Source: Pseudomonas sp. MMS21 TM103 (GTDB lineage: Bacteria > Pseudomonadota > Gammaproteobacteria > Pseudomonadales > Pseudomonadaceae). From it: a stretch of DNA of 64,000 nt. A program made the translations under genes and the position numbers. Of this stretch, positions 1 through 9,632 are shown piece by piece. The DNA lies in assembly GCF_022132145.1 (NCBI RefSeq), contig NZ_JAJISP010000001.1:744001-808000 (forward strand), written 5' to 3'. A model generated the notes under the pieces. The model did no database searches, was not told the origin of the DNA, and saw only the letters and a program-made list of their open reading frames with translations. The first letter of the stretch is position 1; the number at the start of each line of letters is the position of its first letter.

Positions 1-867
1 GAAGCGCTCAAGGAAGCTATCGACGCGGTCATCGCGATCACCGGCAGCAAAGACATCAACATGATCGGCGCCTGCTCCGGCGGCATGACCACAGCCTCGC
101 TGCTCGGCCACTATGCGGCGCTTGGCGAGCACAAGGTTCACGCCCTGACCCTGCTGGTCAGCGTGCTGGACAACAAACTGGACACCCAGGTCGCACTGTT
201 CGCCGATGAGAACACCTTGGAGATGGCCAAGCGCCGCTCCTACCAGGCCGGCGTCATCGAGGGCAGCGACATGGCCAAGGTGTTTGCCTGGATGCGCCCC
301 AACGACCTGATCTGGAACTACTGGGTCAACAACTACCTGCTCGGCAACGAACCACCGGTGTTCGACATCCTCCACTGGAACAACGACACCACCCGCCTGC
401 CCGCCGCACTGCACGGCGAGTTCATCGACATGTTCAAGACCAATCCGTTGATCCGTCCCGGCGCGCTGGAAGTCTGCGGCACGCCGATCGACCTCAAGCA
501 GGTCACCTGCGACGTCTTTTGCCTCGCCGGCACCACCGATCACATCACCCCCTGGGAGGCGTGCTACAGGTCGGTACACCTGTTCGGCGGTAAATGCGAG
601 TTCGTCCTGTCCAGCAGCGGGCATATCCAGAGCATCCTCAACCCGCCGGGCAATCCCAAGTCGCGCTACATGACCAACACGGAAATGCCCTTCGAGCCGA
701 AAGATTGGCAGGCAAGTGCAACAAAACACACCGACTCCTGGTGGCTGCACTGGCAGAAGTGGCTGACCGAGCGCTCCGGCCCTAGCAAAAAAGCGCCAAC
801 CAAACTGGGCAACAAACAGTTCCCGCCTGGCGAGCCAGCACCTGGAACCTACGTACACGAACGTTGA
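1..867 (+). CDS. phaC1: Class II PHA synthase PhaC1, C-terminal part (5' end outside window)
   Basis: Polymerises (R)-3-hydroxyacyl-CoA into medium-chain-length polyhydroxyalkanoate on cytoplasmic granules. The reading frame is open from base 1, so the N-terminal half of a protein of about 560 residues is missing. The alpha/beta-hydrolase lipase-like box with nucleophile Cys appears as GACSGG at bases 67-84. The catalytic Asp (TDHITPWE) and His (SGHIQSI) motifs follow. The protein ends in the PGTYVHER tail typical of the family. It is clearly paralogous to phaC2 at 2291, and phaZ lies between the two, which is the standard Pseudomonas pha order. phaC1 rather than phaC2 is assigned from position upstream of phaZ. 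Confidence 0.95.
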   Translation, partial: EALKEAIDAVIAITGSKDINMIGACSGGMTTASLLGHYAALGEHKVHALTLLVSVLDNKLDTQVALFADENTLEMAKRRSYQAGVIEGSDMAKVFAWMRPNDLIWNYWVNNYLLGNEPPVFDILHWNNDTTRLPAALHGEFIDMFKTNPLIRPGALEVCGTPIDLKQVTCDVFCLAGTTDHITPWEACYRSVHLFGGKCEFVLSSSGHIQSILNPPGNPKSRYMTNTEMPFEPKDWQASATKHTDSWWLHWQKWLTERSGPSKKAPTKLGNKQFPPGEPAPGTYVHER

Positions 868-895
868 TCGACTGCGCCCTGCGCACCACTGCCCG

Positions 896-913
896 CGGCA
901 CTTGGAAGTGCCG
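896..913 (+). terminator. Short hairpin between phaC1 and phaZ, possible attenuator
   Basis: CGGCACTT and AAGTGCCG form a compact inverted repeat 29 bases after the phaC1 stop. No T-tract follows, so this is at most a weak or partial terminator or an mRNA-stabilising hairpin within the phaC1-phaZ transcript. Confidence 0.3.
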
Positions 914-1012
914 TTCGCCCAACCGGCACATCCGCCAAGCAGGCGACCAGGTTTGTTCTGGGAGTGACCGGGACGGTCTCACCCAGTGTTTTCACTCATA
1001 GGGCTTGCGCGC

Positions 1013-1870
1013 ATGTCGTTACCATTTGTATTCCGCTCCATTGACCTGGATGGTCAAACCATCCGTACCGCCGTTCGTCCCGGTAGTGGAAAGATGGCGC
1101 CGCTGCTGATTTTCAATGGTATCGGCGCCAACCTGGAACTGGTCATGCCCTTCGTTCGAGCGCTCGACAGCGATCTCGAAGTGATCGCCTTCGACGTGCC
1201 CGGAGTCGGTGGTTCCTCGACTCCCAGCACCCCGTACCGCTTCCCTGGACTGGCCAAGCTGGCAGCACGCATGCTGGATTACCTGGACTACGGCCAGGTC
1301 AATGTGATCGGCGTGTCCTGGGGCGGCGCCCTGGCTCAACAGTTCGCCCATGACTACCCGGAACGCTGCAAGAAGCTGGTGCTGGCAGCCACTTCGGCCG
1401 GCGCGGTGATGGTGCCGGGCAAGCCCAAGGTGCTCTGGCGTATGGCCAGTCCACGGCGTTATGTACAGCCGTCTTATGGCGTGCAGATCGCGCCGGACAT
1501 CTACGGTGGCGCCTTCCGCCGCGACCCCAAGCTGGCCCTGGCACATGCCAGCAAGGTGCGCTCGGGCGGCAAGATGGGCTACTACTGGCAGCTGTTCGCC
1601 GGCCTTGGCTGGACCAGCATCCACTGGTTGCACAAAATCCGCCAACCGACCCTGGTGCTGGCCGGCGACGACGACCCGTTGATCCCGTTGATCAACATGC
1701 GCCTGCTGGCCTGGCGTATTCCGAATTCCGATCTGCATGTAATCGACGATGGCCACCTGTTCCTGGTGACCCGCGCCGGCGTAGTGGCACCGCTGATCAT
1801 GAAATTCCTCGCCGAAGAGCGCCAGCCGGCAGTGATGCACCCCCAACCCGCACCTGCTCGCCAGAACTGA
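1013..1870 (+). CDS. phaZ: Intracellular mcl-PHA depolymerase PhaZ
   Basis: Hydrolyses stored PHA to 3-hydroxyalkanoic acids, working against PhaC1/PhaC2 in carbon-storage turnover on the granule surface. The 285-residue alpha/beta hydrolase has nucleophile Ser102 in the lipase box GVSWGG, acid Asp221 in GDDDP and base His248 in DDGHLF. This is the numbering known for the P. putida enzyme, and it supports starting at ATG 1013 (MSLPFVF) rather than at the in-frame GTG at 986. It sits between the two synthase genes and is probably co-transcribed with phaC1. The gap to phaC2 is unusually long (420 bp). Confidence 0.95.
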   Translation: MSLPFVFRSIDLDGQTIRTAVRPGSGKMAPLLIFNGIGANLELVMPFVRALDSDLEVIAFDVPGVGGSSTPSTPYRFPGLAKLAARMLDYLDYGQVNVIGVSWGGALAQQFAHDYPERCKKLVLAATSAGAVMVPGKPKVLWRMASPRRYVQPSYGVQIAPDIYGGAFRRDPKLALAHASKVRSGGKMGYYWQLFAGLGWTSIHWLHKIRQPTLVLAGDDDPLIPLINMRLLAWRIPNSDLHVIDDGHLFLVTRAGVVAPLIMKFLAEERQPAVMHPQPAPARQN

Positions 1871-2290
1871 CCCGCACCGAGAGCCTTCGAAAAATGCTCG
1901 CCTACTCCGGCCTTCTACGAACGCCCGCTGCATGATCGCACTACGCGAAAAGCCGGGGTATTCGGCGACAGACTCACGCCGCTGCTGGCGTTGCGCAACG
2001 CCCGGGCCTGGCCTCGCGACGGCAGCCGGAATCTTCACGGTCGCAGATCAGCGGGCAAATAACCCTCGCCCATCGAGCCCAATAGGTTCACGCTCACAGA
2101 GCCGAGTGGGGCACGCACGATGCCTGACCTCCCCATCTTGGTGCAGACCCGAGGGTTCTGGCGCTTGGTTGCCTACTCGGTCACATGCCTGGAATCAGGC
2201 TGGGCTAGTCTAGACGGCGAGCCCGCATCCTCTTGGTACAAGCCTTGCTGTACTGCTCCCTGATCACGGATAGTTTTGGAGTGTCGCCCA
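1871..2290 (+). other. Intergenic region phaZ-phaC2, no gene recognised
   Basis: This stretch of 420 bp has only short ORFs (for example 1932-2213) with Arg/Ser/Pro-rich translations that look like out-of-frame GC-rich DNA. It probably carries a phaC2 promoter, but no convincing -35/-10 or -24/-12 pair stands out. The 13-base string CCCATCTTGGTGC near 2132-2144 also occurs in the glnA upstream region (45151-45163), where it contains an NtrC half-site. With only one half-site here this may be chance. Confidence 0.4.
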
Positions 2291-3973
2291 ATGCGCAAAC
2301 AACCTTCGACACGTAACCTTCCGGCCCCGGCCGGCTCGATGAACGCCCAGAGCGCGGTCGCTGGCCTACGCGCCAGAGACATGCTGTCCACCCTGCGCAG
2401 CCTGGCCTTGCAGGGCTTGCGCCAGCCGGTTCACAGCGCGCGACATGCACTGGCACTGGGCGGACAGCTGGGGCGCGTTCTGCTCGGCGACACGCCGCAC
2501 AAGGTCAACCCGAAAGATTCGCGCTTTGCCGATCCGACCTGGCAACTCAATCCGTTTTACCGGCGCAGCCTGCAGGCCTACTTGGCCTGGCAGCATCAGC
2601 TGGATAACTGGATAGAGGAAAGCGACATGAGCGCTGACGATCGCACCCGTGCGCGCTTCGTCGTCAGCATCCTCGGCGATGCCCTGTCCCCCACCAACAC
2701 CCTACTCAACCCATTGGCACTCAAGGAACTGTTCAACAGTGGCGGCAGCAGCGTGCTCAAAGGTATGGGCCACCTGCTCGACGACCTGCTGCACAACGAC
2801 GGCCTGCCCAGCCAGGTCAACAAGCATGCCTTCGAAGTCGGCCGCAGCCTGGCCGCCACGCCCGGTGCGGTGGTGTTCCGCAATGAACTGCTGGAGCTGA
2901 TCCAGTACAAGCCGATGAGCGAGAAGCAATACGCGCGACCGCTGCTGATCGTGCCGCCGCAGATCAACAAGTACTACATCTTCGACCTGTCGCCCGACAA
3001 GAGCTTCGTCCAGTACGCACTGAAGAACGGCTTGCAGGTGTTCGTGGTGAGCTGGCGCAACCCGGACGCACGTCATCGCGAGTGGGGCTTGTCGAGCTAT
3101 GTGCAGGCGGTTGAGGAAGCCATCGATGTCTGTCGGGCGATCACCACCAGCAAGGACGTCAACTTGCTCGGCGCCTGCGCTGGCGGCCTGACCATCGCCG
3201 CCTTGCAGGGGCACCTGCAAGCCAAGCGGCAGCTGCGCAAAGTCGCCAGCGCCACCTATCTGGTCAGCCTGCTGGACAGTCAACTGGACAGCCCGGCCAT
3301 GCTCTTCGCCGATGAAAAAACCCTGGAAGCGGCCAAGCGCCGCTCCTACCAGCAAGGCGTACTGGACGGTCGCGACATGGCCAGGGTGTTCGCCTGGATG
3401 CGCCCCAACGACCTGATCTGGAACTACTGGATCAACAACTACCTGCTCGGCAAGCAGCCGCCGGCCTTCGACATTCTCTACTGGAATAACGACAGTACCC
3501 GCCTGCCCGCCGCCCTGCATGGCGACCTGATCGACTTCTTCCAACACAATCCGCTGATCCGTGCCGGCGGACTGGAAATCTGCGGCACTCCGGTCGACCT
3601 GCGCAAGGTCACGGTCGACAGCTTCAACGTCGCCGGCATCAACGACCACATCACCCCCTGGGACGCGGTGTACCGCTCGAGCCTGCTGATCGGCGGCGAC
3701 AAGCGCTTCATCCTGTCCAACAGCGGGCACATCCAGAGCATCCTCAATCCGCCGGGCAACCCCAAGGCCAACTACCTCGAGAGCGGCAAGCTCAGCGGCG
3801 ACCCGCGCGCCTGGTACCATGACGCCCAGAAACACGACGGTAGCTGGTGGCCGCAATGGCTGAACTGGATCCAGGAGCACGCCGGCGAGCAACGCGATAC
3901 CCAAGTAGCCCTGGGCAACCCGCATTACCCAGCAATGGAAGCGGCCCCCGGCACCTATGTGCATGTGCGCTGA
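2291..3973 (+). CDS. phaC2: Class II PHA synthase PhaC2
   Basis: Second mcl-PHA polymerase, 560 residues, full length for the class. The active-site triad is at the expected class II positions: Cys296 in GACAGG, Asp452 in INDHITPWD and His480 in SGHIQSI. The ATG at 2291 is preferred over an in-frame TTG at 2276 because the resulting length and catalytic numbering match the family. The N-terminal part (about residues 1-200) is the PhaC N domain and the rest is an alpha/beta hydrolase fold. It is followed by phaD 81 bp downstream. Its long upstream gap suggests transcription at least partly separate from phaC1-phaZ. Confidence 0.96.
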   Translation: MRKQPSTRNLPAPAGSMNAQSAVAGLRARDMLSTLRSLALQGLRQPVHSARHALALGGQLGRVLLGDTPHKVNPKDSRFADPTWQLNPFYRRSLQAYLAWQHQLDNWIEESDMSADDRTRARFVVSILGDALSPTNTLLNPLALKELFNSGGSSVLKGMGHLLDDLLHNDGLPSQVNKHAFEVGRSLAATPGAVVFRNELLELIQYKPMSEKQYARPLLIVPPQINKYYIFDLSPDKSFVQYALKNGLQVFVVSWRNPDARHREWGLSSYVQAVEEAIDVCRAITTSKDVNLLGACAGGLTIAALQGHLQAKRQLRKVASATYLVSLLDSQLDSPAMLFADEKTLEAAKRRSYQQGVLDGRDMARVFAWMRPNDLIWNYWINNYLLGKQPPAFDILYWNNDSTRLPAALHGDLIDFFQHNPLIRAGGLEICGTPVDLRKVTVDSFNVAGINDHITPWDAVYRSSLLIGGDKRFILSNSGHIQSILNPPGNPKANYLESGKLSGDPRAWYHDAQKHDGSWWPQWLNWIQEHAGEQRDTQVALGNPHYPAMEAAPGTYVHVR

Positions 3974-3991
3974 TAGCGCACGCCACCGAGC

Positions 3992-4017
3992 ACCGGCCGA
4001 AGCCACCTTCGACCGGT
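3992..4017 (+). terminator. Imperfect hairpin after phaC2
   Basis: ACCGGCCGAAG and CTTCGACCGGT pair with one mismatch around a four-base loop, followed by TGTCTT. It lies between the phaC2 stop and phaD and may attenuate read-through. The T-tract is poor. Confidence 0.35.
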
Positions 4018-4054
4018 TGTCTTCCAGCCTCCCCTGTCAGCATAAGAAGACCGG

Positions 4055-4669
4055 ATGAAAACCCGTGACCGTATCCTCGAATGCGCGCTGATGCTGTTCA
4101 ACCAGCAAGGCGAGCCGAACGTCTCCGTCCTGGAAATCGCCAATGAACTGGGCATCAGCCCGGGCAATCTGTACTACCACTTCCACGGTAAAGAACCGCT
4201 GATTCTCGGTCTTCTCGAGCGTTTCCAGGCAGAACTGGCGCCGCTGCTCAACCCGCCTGACGACGTACGCCTGGATGTCGAAGACTACTGGCTGTTCCTG
4301 CATCTGATCGTCGAGCGCATGGCGCACTACTGCTTCCTGTTCCAGGACCTGTCCAACCTGGCCGGGCGCCTGCCAAAGCTGGCACGCGGCATCCGTAACT
4401 GGCTGAACGCCTTGAAACGCACCCTGGCATCGCTGCTGGCACGACTGAAGGCGGAAAATCAGCTGGTCAGCGATACCAATGCCCTCGGCCAACTGGTCGA
4501 GCAGATCACCATGACCCTGCTGTTCTCTCTCGACTATCAGCGCATCATCGGCCGCGAGGGCGAGAGCCGACTGGTGGTCTATCAGGTGATGATGCTGGTG
4601 GCGCCACACCTGACAAGCGAATCACGTTTCGCTGCCGAACACCTGGCACAGCGCTACCTGGAAACCTGA
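4055..4669 (+). CDS. phaD: TetR-family regulator PhaD
   Basis: A TetR-type regulator of 204 residues with an N-terminal helix-turn-helix (about residues 1-50; ISPGNLYYHFHGKE is the recognition-helix region) and an alpha-helical ligand-binding C domain. In other pseudomonads PhaD activates the phaC1 and phaI promoters and is thought to sense a fatty-acid-derived CoA metabolite; that role is inferred here from family and position. It is the last plus-strand gene of the cluster and is closed by the hairpin at 4700-4736, which also ends the converging phaI-phaF transcript. Confidence 0.93.
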   Translation: MKTRDRILECALMLFNQQGEPNVSVLEIANELGISPGNLYYHFHGKEPLILGLLERFQAELAPLLNPPDDVRLDVEDYWLFLHLIVERMAHYCFLFQDLSNLAGRLPKLARGIRNWLNALKRTLASLLARLKAENQLVSDTNALGQLVEQITMTLLFSLDYQRIIGREGESRLVVYQVMMLVAPHLTSESRFAAEHLAQRYLET

Positions 4670-4699
4670 GTCCGCACAGCTGAATCCAACGTAATGACA

Positions 4700-4736
4700 A
4701 ACGCAAACGCCCGGCACTAGGCCGGGCGTTAGCGTT
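4700..4736. terminator. Bidirectional terminator between phaD and phaF
   Basis: AACGCAAACGCCCGGC (4700-4715) and GCCGGGCGTTAGCGTT (4721-4736) form a 16-bp stem with one mismatch and loop ACTAG. It separates the converging phaD and phaF genes. A/T runs on either side are weak, but stem strength and position are convincing. Confidence 0.75.
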
Positions 4737-4751
4737 TACGGCTTTCAGTCT

Positions 4752-5462
4752 TTAGGACTGGCTGGCCGGTGTTGCAGGAGTAGCGGCGGGCGCCGGTGCC
4801 GGCGCGGCCGCTGGCTCAGCTACCACTGGTGCAGCAGCAGGCTTGACCGCCGGCTTGGCGACTGCTTTTGCGGCTGGCTTAGCGGCAGGCTTGGCCACAG
4901 CCTTGGCTGCAGGTTTCGCAACGGCCTTGGCCGCAGGCTTAGCGGCAGCTTTAGCGGCCGGTTTGGCAGCAGCTTTGGCTGCCGGTTTCGCGGCTGCTTT
5001 GGCTGCCGGCTTGGCGGCTGGCTTGACCGATTTGACTGATACACCGGTCAATTGCTCGATCTGCTTGGTCAGGCTTTCAACCTTGGCGTTGAGTGCTTTC
5101 ACTTCATTGCGGCTCGGTACACCGAGACGCGAGATGGCATTGTTCAGACGCTTGTCGAACGCTTCTTCCAGCTCGCCCCACTTGCCGATTGCGCGGTCCT
5201 TGACTTCATCGACCTTGGACTTGGTGCTGCCCACCTTCGACTCGACAGTGGACTTCACTGCATCGACTTGCTTCTCGACTTCGCTCTTGGCCTGCTTCTC
5301 GGCCTTTTCGCCGTCCTTGACCAGCGTATCGAACAGCTTAGTGCCGTCCTTGCTGACTTTGGAGTAAGCACCCAGACCGGCCAACCAGATCTGCCGCGAG
5401 TATTTTTCAACTTCGCCGATCCAGGAGCTGGTCTGCTTTTCGGTTTTCTTTTTGACGGCCAT
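4752..5462 (-). CDS. phaF: PHA granule-associated protein PhaF (phasin with histone-like tail)
   Basis: A protein of 236 residues with two parts. The N-terminal phasin domain (about residues 1-140) is amphipathic and coiled-coil rich and coats PHA granules. The C-terminal tail (about residues 145-215) is built of repeated AAKPAAK/AVAKPA units like histone H1 and binds DNA without sequence specificity, ending in a Pro/Ala-rich stretch. In P. putida PhaF ties granules to the nucleoid so that they segregate at division. It lies 10 bp downstream of phaI in the same operon, transcribed against phaD. The repeat tail is low-complexity at DNA level, so its length may vary between strains. Confidence 0.95.
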   Translation of the reverse strand: MAVKKKTEKQTSSWIGEVEKYSRQIWLAGLGAYSKVSKDGTKLFDTLVKDGEKAEKQAKSEVEKQVDAVKSTVESKVGSTKSKVDEVKDRAIGKWGELEEAFDKRLNNAISRLGVPSRNEVKALNAKVESLTKQIEQLTGVSVKSVKPAAKPAAKAAAKPAAKAAAKPAAKAAAKPAAKAVAKPAAKAVAKPAAKPAAKAVAKPAVKPAAAPVVAEPAAAPAPAPAATPATPASQS

Positions 5463-5472
5463 GCTGTTCTCC

Positions 5473-5919
5473 TTATTTGGTACGCGCGACTTGCTCGAGC
5501 AACGCGCTCAGCTCATCAAGCTTAGCAGAGAGTGCTGCAACGTCCTGACGGGACGGGATGCCGATACGGTTGAGCGCACTGGCCACACGAGTGTCGAATG
5601 CCTTCTCGATTTTATCGAGCTGCACTTCGACTTTGCCTTTTACGCTACTGACGTTGCCGGTCACGCTGCTCTTGACTTGGTCGATCTGGCTGTTGGCTGC
5701 CTCGACTTGCTCGCTGACCAGCTTCTTGCCCTGCTCTTCGACACTTTCGCCGCTCTTGACCAGCTCCTTGAAATACTCGAAGCCTTCCTGCCCGGCCTTG
5801 GCATAGGCGCCCAGACCAGCCAGCCAGATCTTGCGGGCATAGACTTTGGCGTCGCTCAGCACGGTGGCTTTATCTTCGACTTCGACTTGAACCTTCTTCT
5901 TCACGATAGCTTTCGACAT
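5473..5919 (-). CDS. phaI: Phasin PhaI
   Basis: A phasin of 148 residues, homologous to the N-terminal domain of PhaF (shared KIWLAGLGAYAK and the SRLGVPS/NRIGIPS motif) but without the AKP tail. It coats mcl-PHA granules and stabilises them with PhaF. The start is the ATG at 5919 (MSKAIVKKK), preceded by GAGGTG; the open frame further upstream has no family similarity. It is the first gene of phaI-phaF. The upstream region 5920-6105 should hold the PhaD-dependent promoter, which I could not pinpoint. Confidence 0.93.
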   Translation of the reverse strand: MSKAIVKKKVQVEVEDKATVLSDAKVYARKIWLAGLGAYAKAGQEGFEYFKELVKSGESVEEQGKKLVSEQVEAANSQIDQVKSSVTGNVSSVKGKVEVQLDKIEKAFDTRVASALNRIGIPSRQDVAALSAKLDELSALLEQVARTK

Positions 5920-6105
5920 GGTGCACCTCACGCGCAGTGGTTTGAGGAAACGCCCACGGAATGCAGGCTTGAACACACGATATCGAGGAAAATTAGAAAC
6001 CACATACTAGTCGCGAAAAAACATCAACCGAGCCTGCGTCGGTGCGCAACGTCAGCAGGGCGCGTCCACTAGCGGCGCGGCAGGCGAGAGTTTTTTCACC
6101 GCCGC

Positions 6106-6384
6106 TCAGGCCTTGAGGCTCTTATCCAGCACCTCTTCGATTTCTCGCTTGATGCTGCCGCTCATGGCAGACAACAGCAGACCGAGGTTGAGTTGCACAC
6201 GCACCTGATCCTCGCCGACCTCGATACGACCATCGGCACCGCTGCGCTTGAATTCCAGGGTGTCGCCGTTCCAGCTGTAACGCACGGCGTATTCGCGGGC
6301 CAGGCGCTCGGCCAATTGCTCGGCTTTTTCCCGGGCGACCTCGCGACCGAGCGAATGGGGGCGTTGCACATCAATTCTGGCCAT
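6106..6384 (-). CDS. Polyhydroxyalkanoic acid system family protein (PHA_gran_rgn type)
   Basis: A small protein of 92 residues starting MARIDVQRPHSLG, preceded by AGGAG. The sequence matches the short family annotated as polyhydroxyalkanoic acid system or PHA_gran_rgn protein and found beside phaI-phaF in pseudomonads. It has an amphipathic N-terminal helix (REVAREKAEQLAERLA) and a beta-rich C part, with no known catalytic residues. Its function is unknown; PHA association comes from gene context. It is transcribed leftward toward phaI after a 186-bp gap, so it may have its own promoter. Confidence 0.8.
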   Translation of the reverse strand: MARIDVQRPHSLGREVAREKAEQLAERLAREYAVRYSWNGDTLEFKRSGADGRIEVGEDQVRVQLNLGLLLSAMSGSIKREIEEVLDKSLKA

Positions 6385-6592
6385 GGCGTTTCTCCTGAGC
6401 AAACCAACTGCGACCTTAAGTCGCGCGACTATAGCAATAAGCTGCCGCCGCTCGCTGCACACTGCATAGAGTGGCCAGGCATTTCACGTTGGAGCTACTT
6501 GCAGTTTGGCCCTTTCAGCTCAGCGCGGCCTTTTCGGTTTAGAATGGCCGCCACTTTGATTCAGCCTCTCTATATATTCAGGTAAGGGCGAG

Positions 6593-7363
6593 ATGAACGA
6601 CCCGCGCAAGAACAGCGACAGCGAACCCACCACGCACTTCGGCTTCCAGGATGTACCGGAAAGCCAGAAGGCGCAGAAAGTCGCCGAAGTGTTTCATTCG
6701 GTGGCCGCCAGATACGACCTGATGAACGACCTGCTCTCGGGCGGCATGCACCGTCTGTGGAAGCGCTTCACCATCGAATTATCCGGCGTACGCACGGGCA
6801 ACCGGGTGCTGGATATTGCCGGCGGCACTGGCGACCTCGCGCGCAAGTTCGCCAGCCTGGTCGGGCCTACGGGCGAAGTGGTGCTGGCCGACATCAACGA
6901 ATCGATGCTCAAGGTCGGCCGCGACCGCCTGCTCGACCGCGGCGTGGCCGGCAACGTCCGGTTCGTCCAGGCCGACGCCGAGAAGCTGCCGTTTCCGGAC
7001 AATCATTTCGATTGCGTGACCATCGCTTTCGGCCTGCGCAACGTCACCCATAAAGAGGACGCCATCCGCTCCATGCTGCGCGTACTCAAACCCGGCGGGC
7101 GCCTCTTGGTGCTGGAATTCTCCAAGCCGTCGAGCAGCCTGCTGTCGAAGGTCTACGACACCTACTCGTTCAACTTCATGCCGCTGATGGGCAAGCTGAT
7201 CACCAACGATGCCGAAAGCTATCGCTACCTGGCCGAGTCGATCCGCATGCACCCGGATCAGGACACCCTCAAGGCCATGATGATCGAGGCCGGTTTCGAG
7301 CGCGTCACCTACCACAACATGACCGGCGGCATCGTCGCCCTGCACCGCGGCATCAAACCCTGA
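6593..7363 (+). CDS. ubiE: Ubiquinone/menaquinone C-methyltransferase UbiE
   Basis: SAM-dependent C-methylation of the demethoxy-quinol ring in ubiquinone synthesis. The 256-residue protein has SAM motif I ([11 protein letters not shown]), the Asp-containing post-I region ([11 protein letters not shown]) and the family signature [17 protein letters not shown] near residues 41-57. It starts at an ATG after GGGCGAG. Its TGA shares one base with the ATG of ubiJ, so ubiE-ubiJ-ubiB form a translationally coupled operon. Confidence 0.97.
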   Translation: MNDPRKNSDSEPTTHFGFQDVPESQKAQKVAEVFHSVAARYDLMNDLLSGGMHRLWKRFTIELSGVRTGNRVLDIAGGTGDLARKFASLVGPTGEVVLADINESMLKVGRDRLLDRGVAGNVRFVQADAEKLPFPDNHFDCVTIAFGLRNVTHKEDAIRSMLRVLKPGGRLLVLEFSKPSSSLLSKVYDTYSFNFMPLMGKLITNDAESYRYLAESIRMHPDQDTLKAMMIEAGFERVTYHNMTGGIVALHRGIKP

Positions 7364-7980
7364 TGCTCAGCACTGCCCTGCTGGCCGGCGTCGAACGCGG
7401 CCTCAACCGGGTGCTGGCCCTGGACAGCACGGCACTGCCACGCCTGGCGCGCTTGAGCGGCAGGGTGATTGCGGTGGACTGTACGGCGCCGGCGTTGCAG
7501 CTGTTCATCCTGCCCAGCGGCGAAGGCCTGCAACTGGCCGGACAATGGGCCGGCGAGGCTGACTGCCGCCTGCGCGCACCCGCCGCGAGCCTGTTACGCC
7601 TGGCCACCAGCACGGACAAAACAGCGGTACTGCATAGCCCGCAGGTCGAACTGGACGGCGACAGCGCCGCCCTGCTGGATCTGGCCGGGATCCTTCAGGA
7701 CCTCGAACTGGACTGGGAGTACGAACTGTCACGCTGGCTTGGTCCGCTCGCCAGCCAGTTGCTCGGCAGCCATATACGCAGCCGGGCCAGCTGGACCGGC
7801 AAGACCCTCGACAGCCTGCGCCTGAATCTGGCCGACTACCTCAACGAAGAATCGCGTAGTCTGGTCGGCCAACGGGAAGCCGAAGCCCGCTTCGCCGAAC
7901 TCGACCGGCTCAAGCTCGACCTCGACCGTCTCGATGCCCGCATCGAACGCCTCATCCAACCGCATAAGTCCAACGCATGA
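7363..7980 (+). CDS. ubiJ: Ubiquinone biosynthesis accessory factor UbiJ (SCP2 domain)
   Basis: A protein of 205 residues with an N-terminal SCP2-like sterol-carrier fold and a C-terminal helical or coiled-coil tail ([25 protein letters not shown] heptads near the end, shown here only in part). In E. coli UbiJ with UbiK is a lipid-binding scaffold for the soluble Ubi complex. Start and stop overlap both neighbours (TGATG with ubiE, ATGA with ubiB), the usual ubiE-ubiJ-ubiB arrangement. Confidence 0.92.
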   Translation: MLSTALLAGVERGLNRVLALDSTALPRLARLSGRVIAVDCTAPALQLFILPSGEGLQLAGQWAGEADCRLRAPAASLLRLATSTDKTAVLHSPQVELDGDSAALLDLAGILQDLELDWEYELSRWLGPLASQLLGSHIRSRASWTGKTLDSLRLNLADYLNEESRSLVGQREAEARFAELDRLKLDLDRLDARIERLIQPHKSNA

Positions 7981-9566
7981 AGCTGCTCGCCGTCCGTCGT
8001 CTGCTGCGCATTCAACGCGTGGTCATCCGCTACCAACTGGATGACCTGCTGTTCGCCCAAGCCCTGCCGCTCTGGCTGCGCGTTCTGCGCTATGCCCTGC
8101 CCTGGCGCTGGCTGCCGCGCAAGGCCCTGCACTTGTCGCGCGGCGCACGCCTGCGCCTGGCCCTGGAAGAACTGGGGCCGATCTTCATCAAGTTCGGCCA
8201 ATTGCTCTCTACCCGCCGCGACCTGCTGCCAATGGATATCGCCGATGAGCTGGCCAAGCTGCAGGATCAGGTGCCGCCGTTCGACCCGGAACACTCGCGG
8301 GCGCTGATCGAAGCACAACTCGGCGCCAAGGTCGGCGACCTGTTCGCCCGCTTTGACGCCCAGCCGCTGGCCTCCGCCTCGGTCGCCCAGGTGCATGGCG
8401 CGCAACTGAAGAGCGGTGAGGAAGTGGTGGTCAAGGTGATTCGTCCCGGCCTCGAACCGGTGATTCGCCAGGACCTGGCCTGGCTGTTCCTGCTTGCCAA
8501 ACTGGCCGAGAAGGCCTCTGCCGATGCACGTCGCCTGCGCCCGGTGGAAGTGGTCGGCGACTACGAAAAAACCATCTACGACGAACTCGACCTGCTGCGC
8601 GAGGCGGCCAACGCCAGTCAGTTGCGGCGCAACTTCGAGGGCTCGCCGCTGCTCTACGTACCCCAGGTGTACTGGGAGTTGTGTCGCCCCAAGGTGCTGG
8701 TGATGGAGCGTATCTACGGCATCCAGGTCACCGACCTGGTCACCCTCGCCGACCAGCGCACCGACATGAAGCTGCTGGCCGAGCGGGGCGTGGAGATCTT
8801 CTTCACCCAGGTGTTTCGCGACAGCTTCTTCCACGCCGACATGCACCCCGGCAACATCTTCGTCAGCACCCGCACACCCTGGAATCCGCAGTACATTGCG
8901 ATCGACTGCGGCATCATCGGCAGCCTCACCGCGGAAGACCAGGACTACCTGGCGCGCAATCTGCTGGCCTTCTTCAAGCGCGATTATCGCCGCGTGGCGC
9001 AACTGCACATCGACTCAGGCTGGGTGCCGGCCGACACCAAGGTCAACGACTTCGAGGCGGCCATCCGCACCGTCTGCGAGCCGATCTTCGAGCGACCGCT
9101 GAAGGATATTTCCTTCGGCCAACTGCTCCTGCGCCTGTTCCAGACCGCCCGGCGCTTCAACATGGAAGTGCAGCCGCAGCTGGTTCTCCTGCAGAAAACC
9201 CTGCTCAACATCGAAGGCCTGGGCCGGCAGCTCTACCCGGACCTGGACCTGTGGACCACCGCCCAACCCTTTCTCGAGCGCTGGATGCGCGACCGGGTCA
9301 GCCCGCTGCACCTGCTGCGCAACCTGCAACAACAGGCCGAGCAAGTGCCGCACCTGTCGCAGATGGCCCGCGACACCCTGGAACGCCTCAACCAGCAACC
9401 GCGTGACAACCCCGCCGCATCCAGCAGCAACGGGCATTGGCCGGCGCGCCTGCTCGGCACCGTGCTGATTGGCGGCGCAGCCACCCAGGGCCTGCTGCTC
9501 AGCCTCGGTGCCTGGCCTAGCTGGGCGATGCTCGCTGGCGGCGTGTATCTGGTCATGCGCCGATAG
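7977..9566 (+). CDS. ubiB: Atypical protein kinase-like UbiB
   Basis: A protein of 529 residues of the ABC1/ADCK/UbiB family, an ATPase that supports ubiquinone biosynthesis at the inner membrane. It carries the diagnostic KxGQ segment ([16 protein letters not shown]), the Ala-rich nucleotide loop (ASASVAQVH) and the catalytic-loop-like DMHPGNIFV. Two hydrophobic C-terminal helices (about residues 485-527) anchor it. The start overlaps the ubiJ stop by four bases. Confidence 0.96.
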   Translation: MKLLAVRRLLRIQRVVIRYQLDDLLFAQALPLWLRVLRYALPWRWLPRKALHLSRGARLRLALEELGPIFIKFGQLLSTRRDLLPMDIADELAKLQDQVPPFDPEHSRALIEAQLGAKVGDLFARFDAQPLASASVAQVHGAQLKSGEEVVVKVIRPGLEPVIRQDLAWLFLLAKLAEKASADARRLRPVEVVGDYEKTIYDELDLLREAANASQLRRNFEGSPLLYVPQVYWELCRPKVLVMERIYGIQVTDLVTLADQRTDMKLLAERGVEIFFTQVFRDSFFHADMHPGNIFVSTRTPWNPQYIAIDCGIIGSLTAEDQDYLARNLLAFFKRDYRRVAQLHIDSGWVPADTKVNDFEAAIRTVCEPIFERPLKDISFGQLLLRLFQTARRFNMEVQPQLVLLQKTLLNIEGLGRQLYPDLDLWTTAQPFLERWMRDRVSPLHLLRNLQQQAEQVPHLSQMARDTLERLNQQPRDNPAASSSNGHWPARLLGTVLIGGAATQGLLLSLGAWPSWAMLAGGVYLVMRR

Positions 9567-9632
9567 CCACACCGCAGCCACGCTGGCACACTAGAACCCT
9601 ATCCCACAGGCCCGTGACGGGCGGAAGCAGCG

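Noticed and set aside
986..1012. GTG start for phaZ nine codons upstream
   Set aside because: Catalytic residues fall at family positions 102, 221 and 248 only with ATG 1013.
1932..2213. Open frame of 93 residues between phaZ and phaC2
   Set aside because: Arg/Ser/Pro-rich translation, no ribosome site, no family resemblance.
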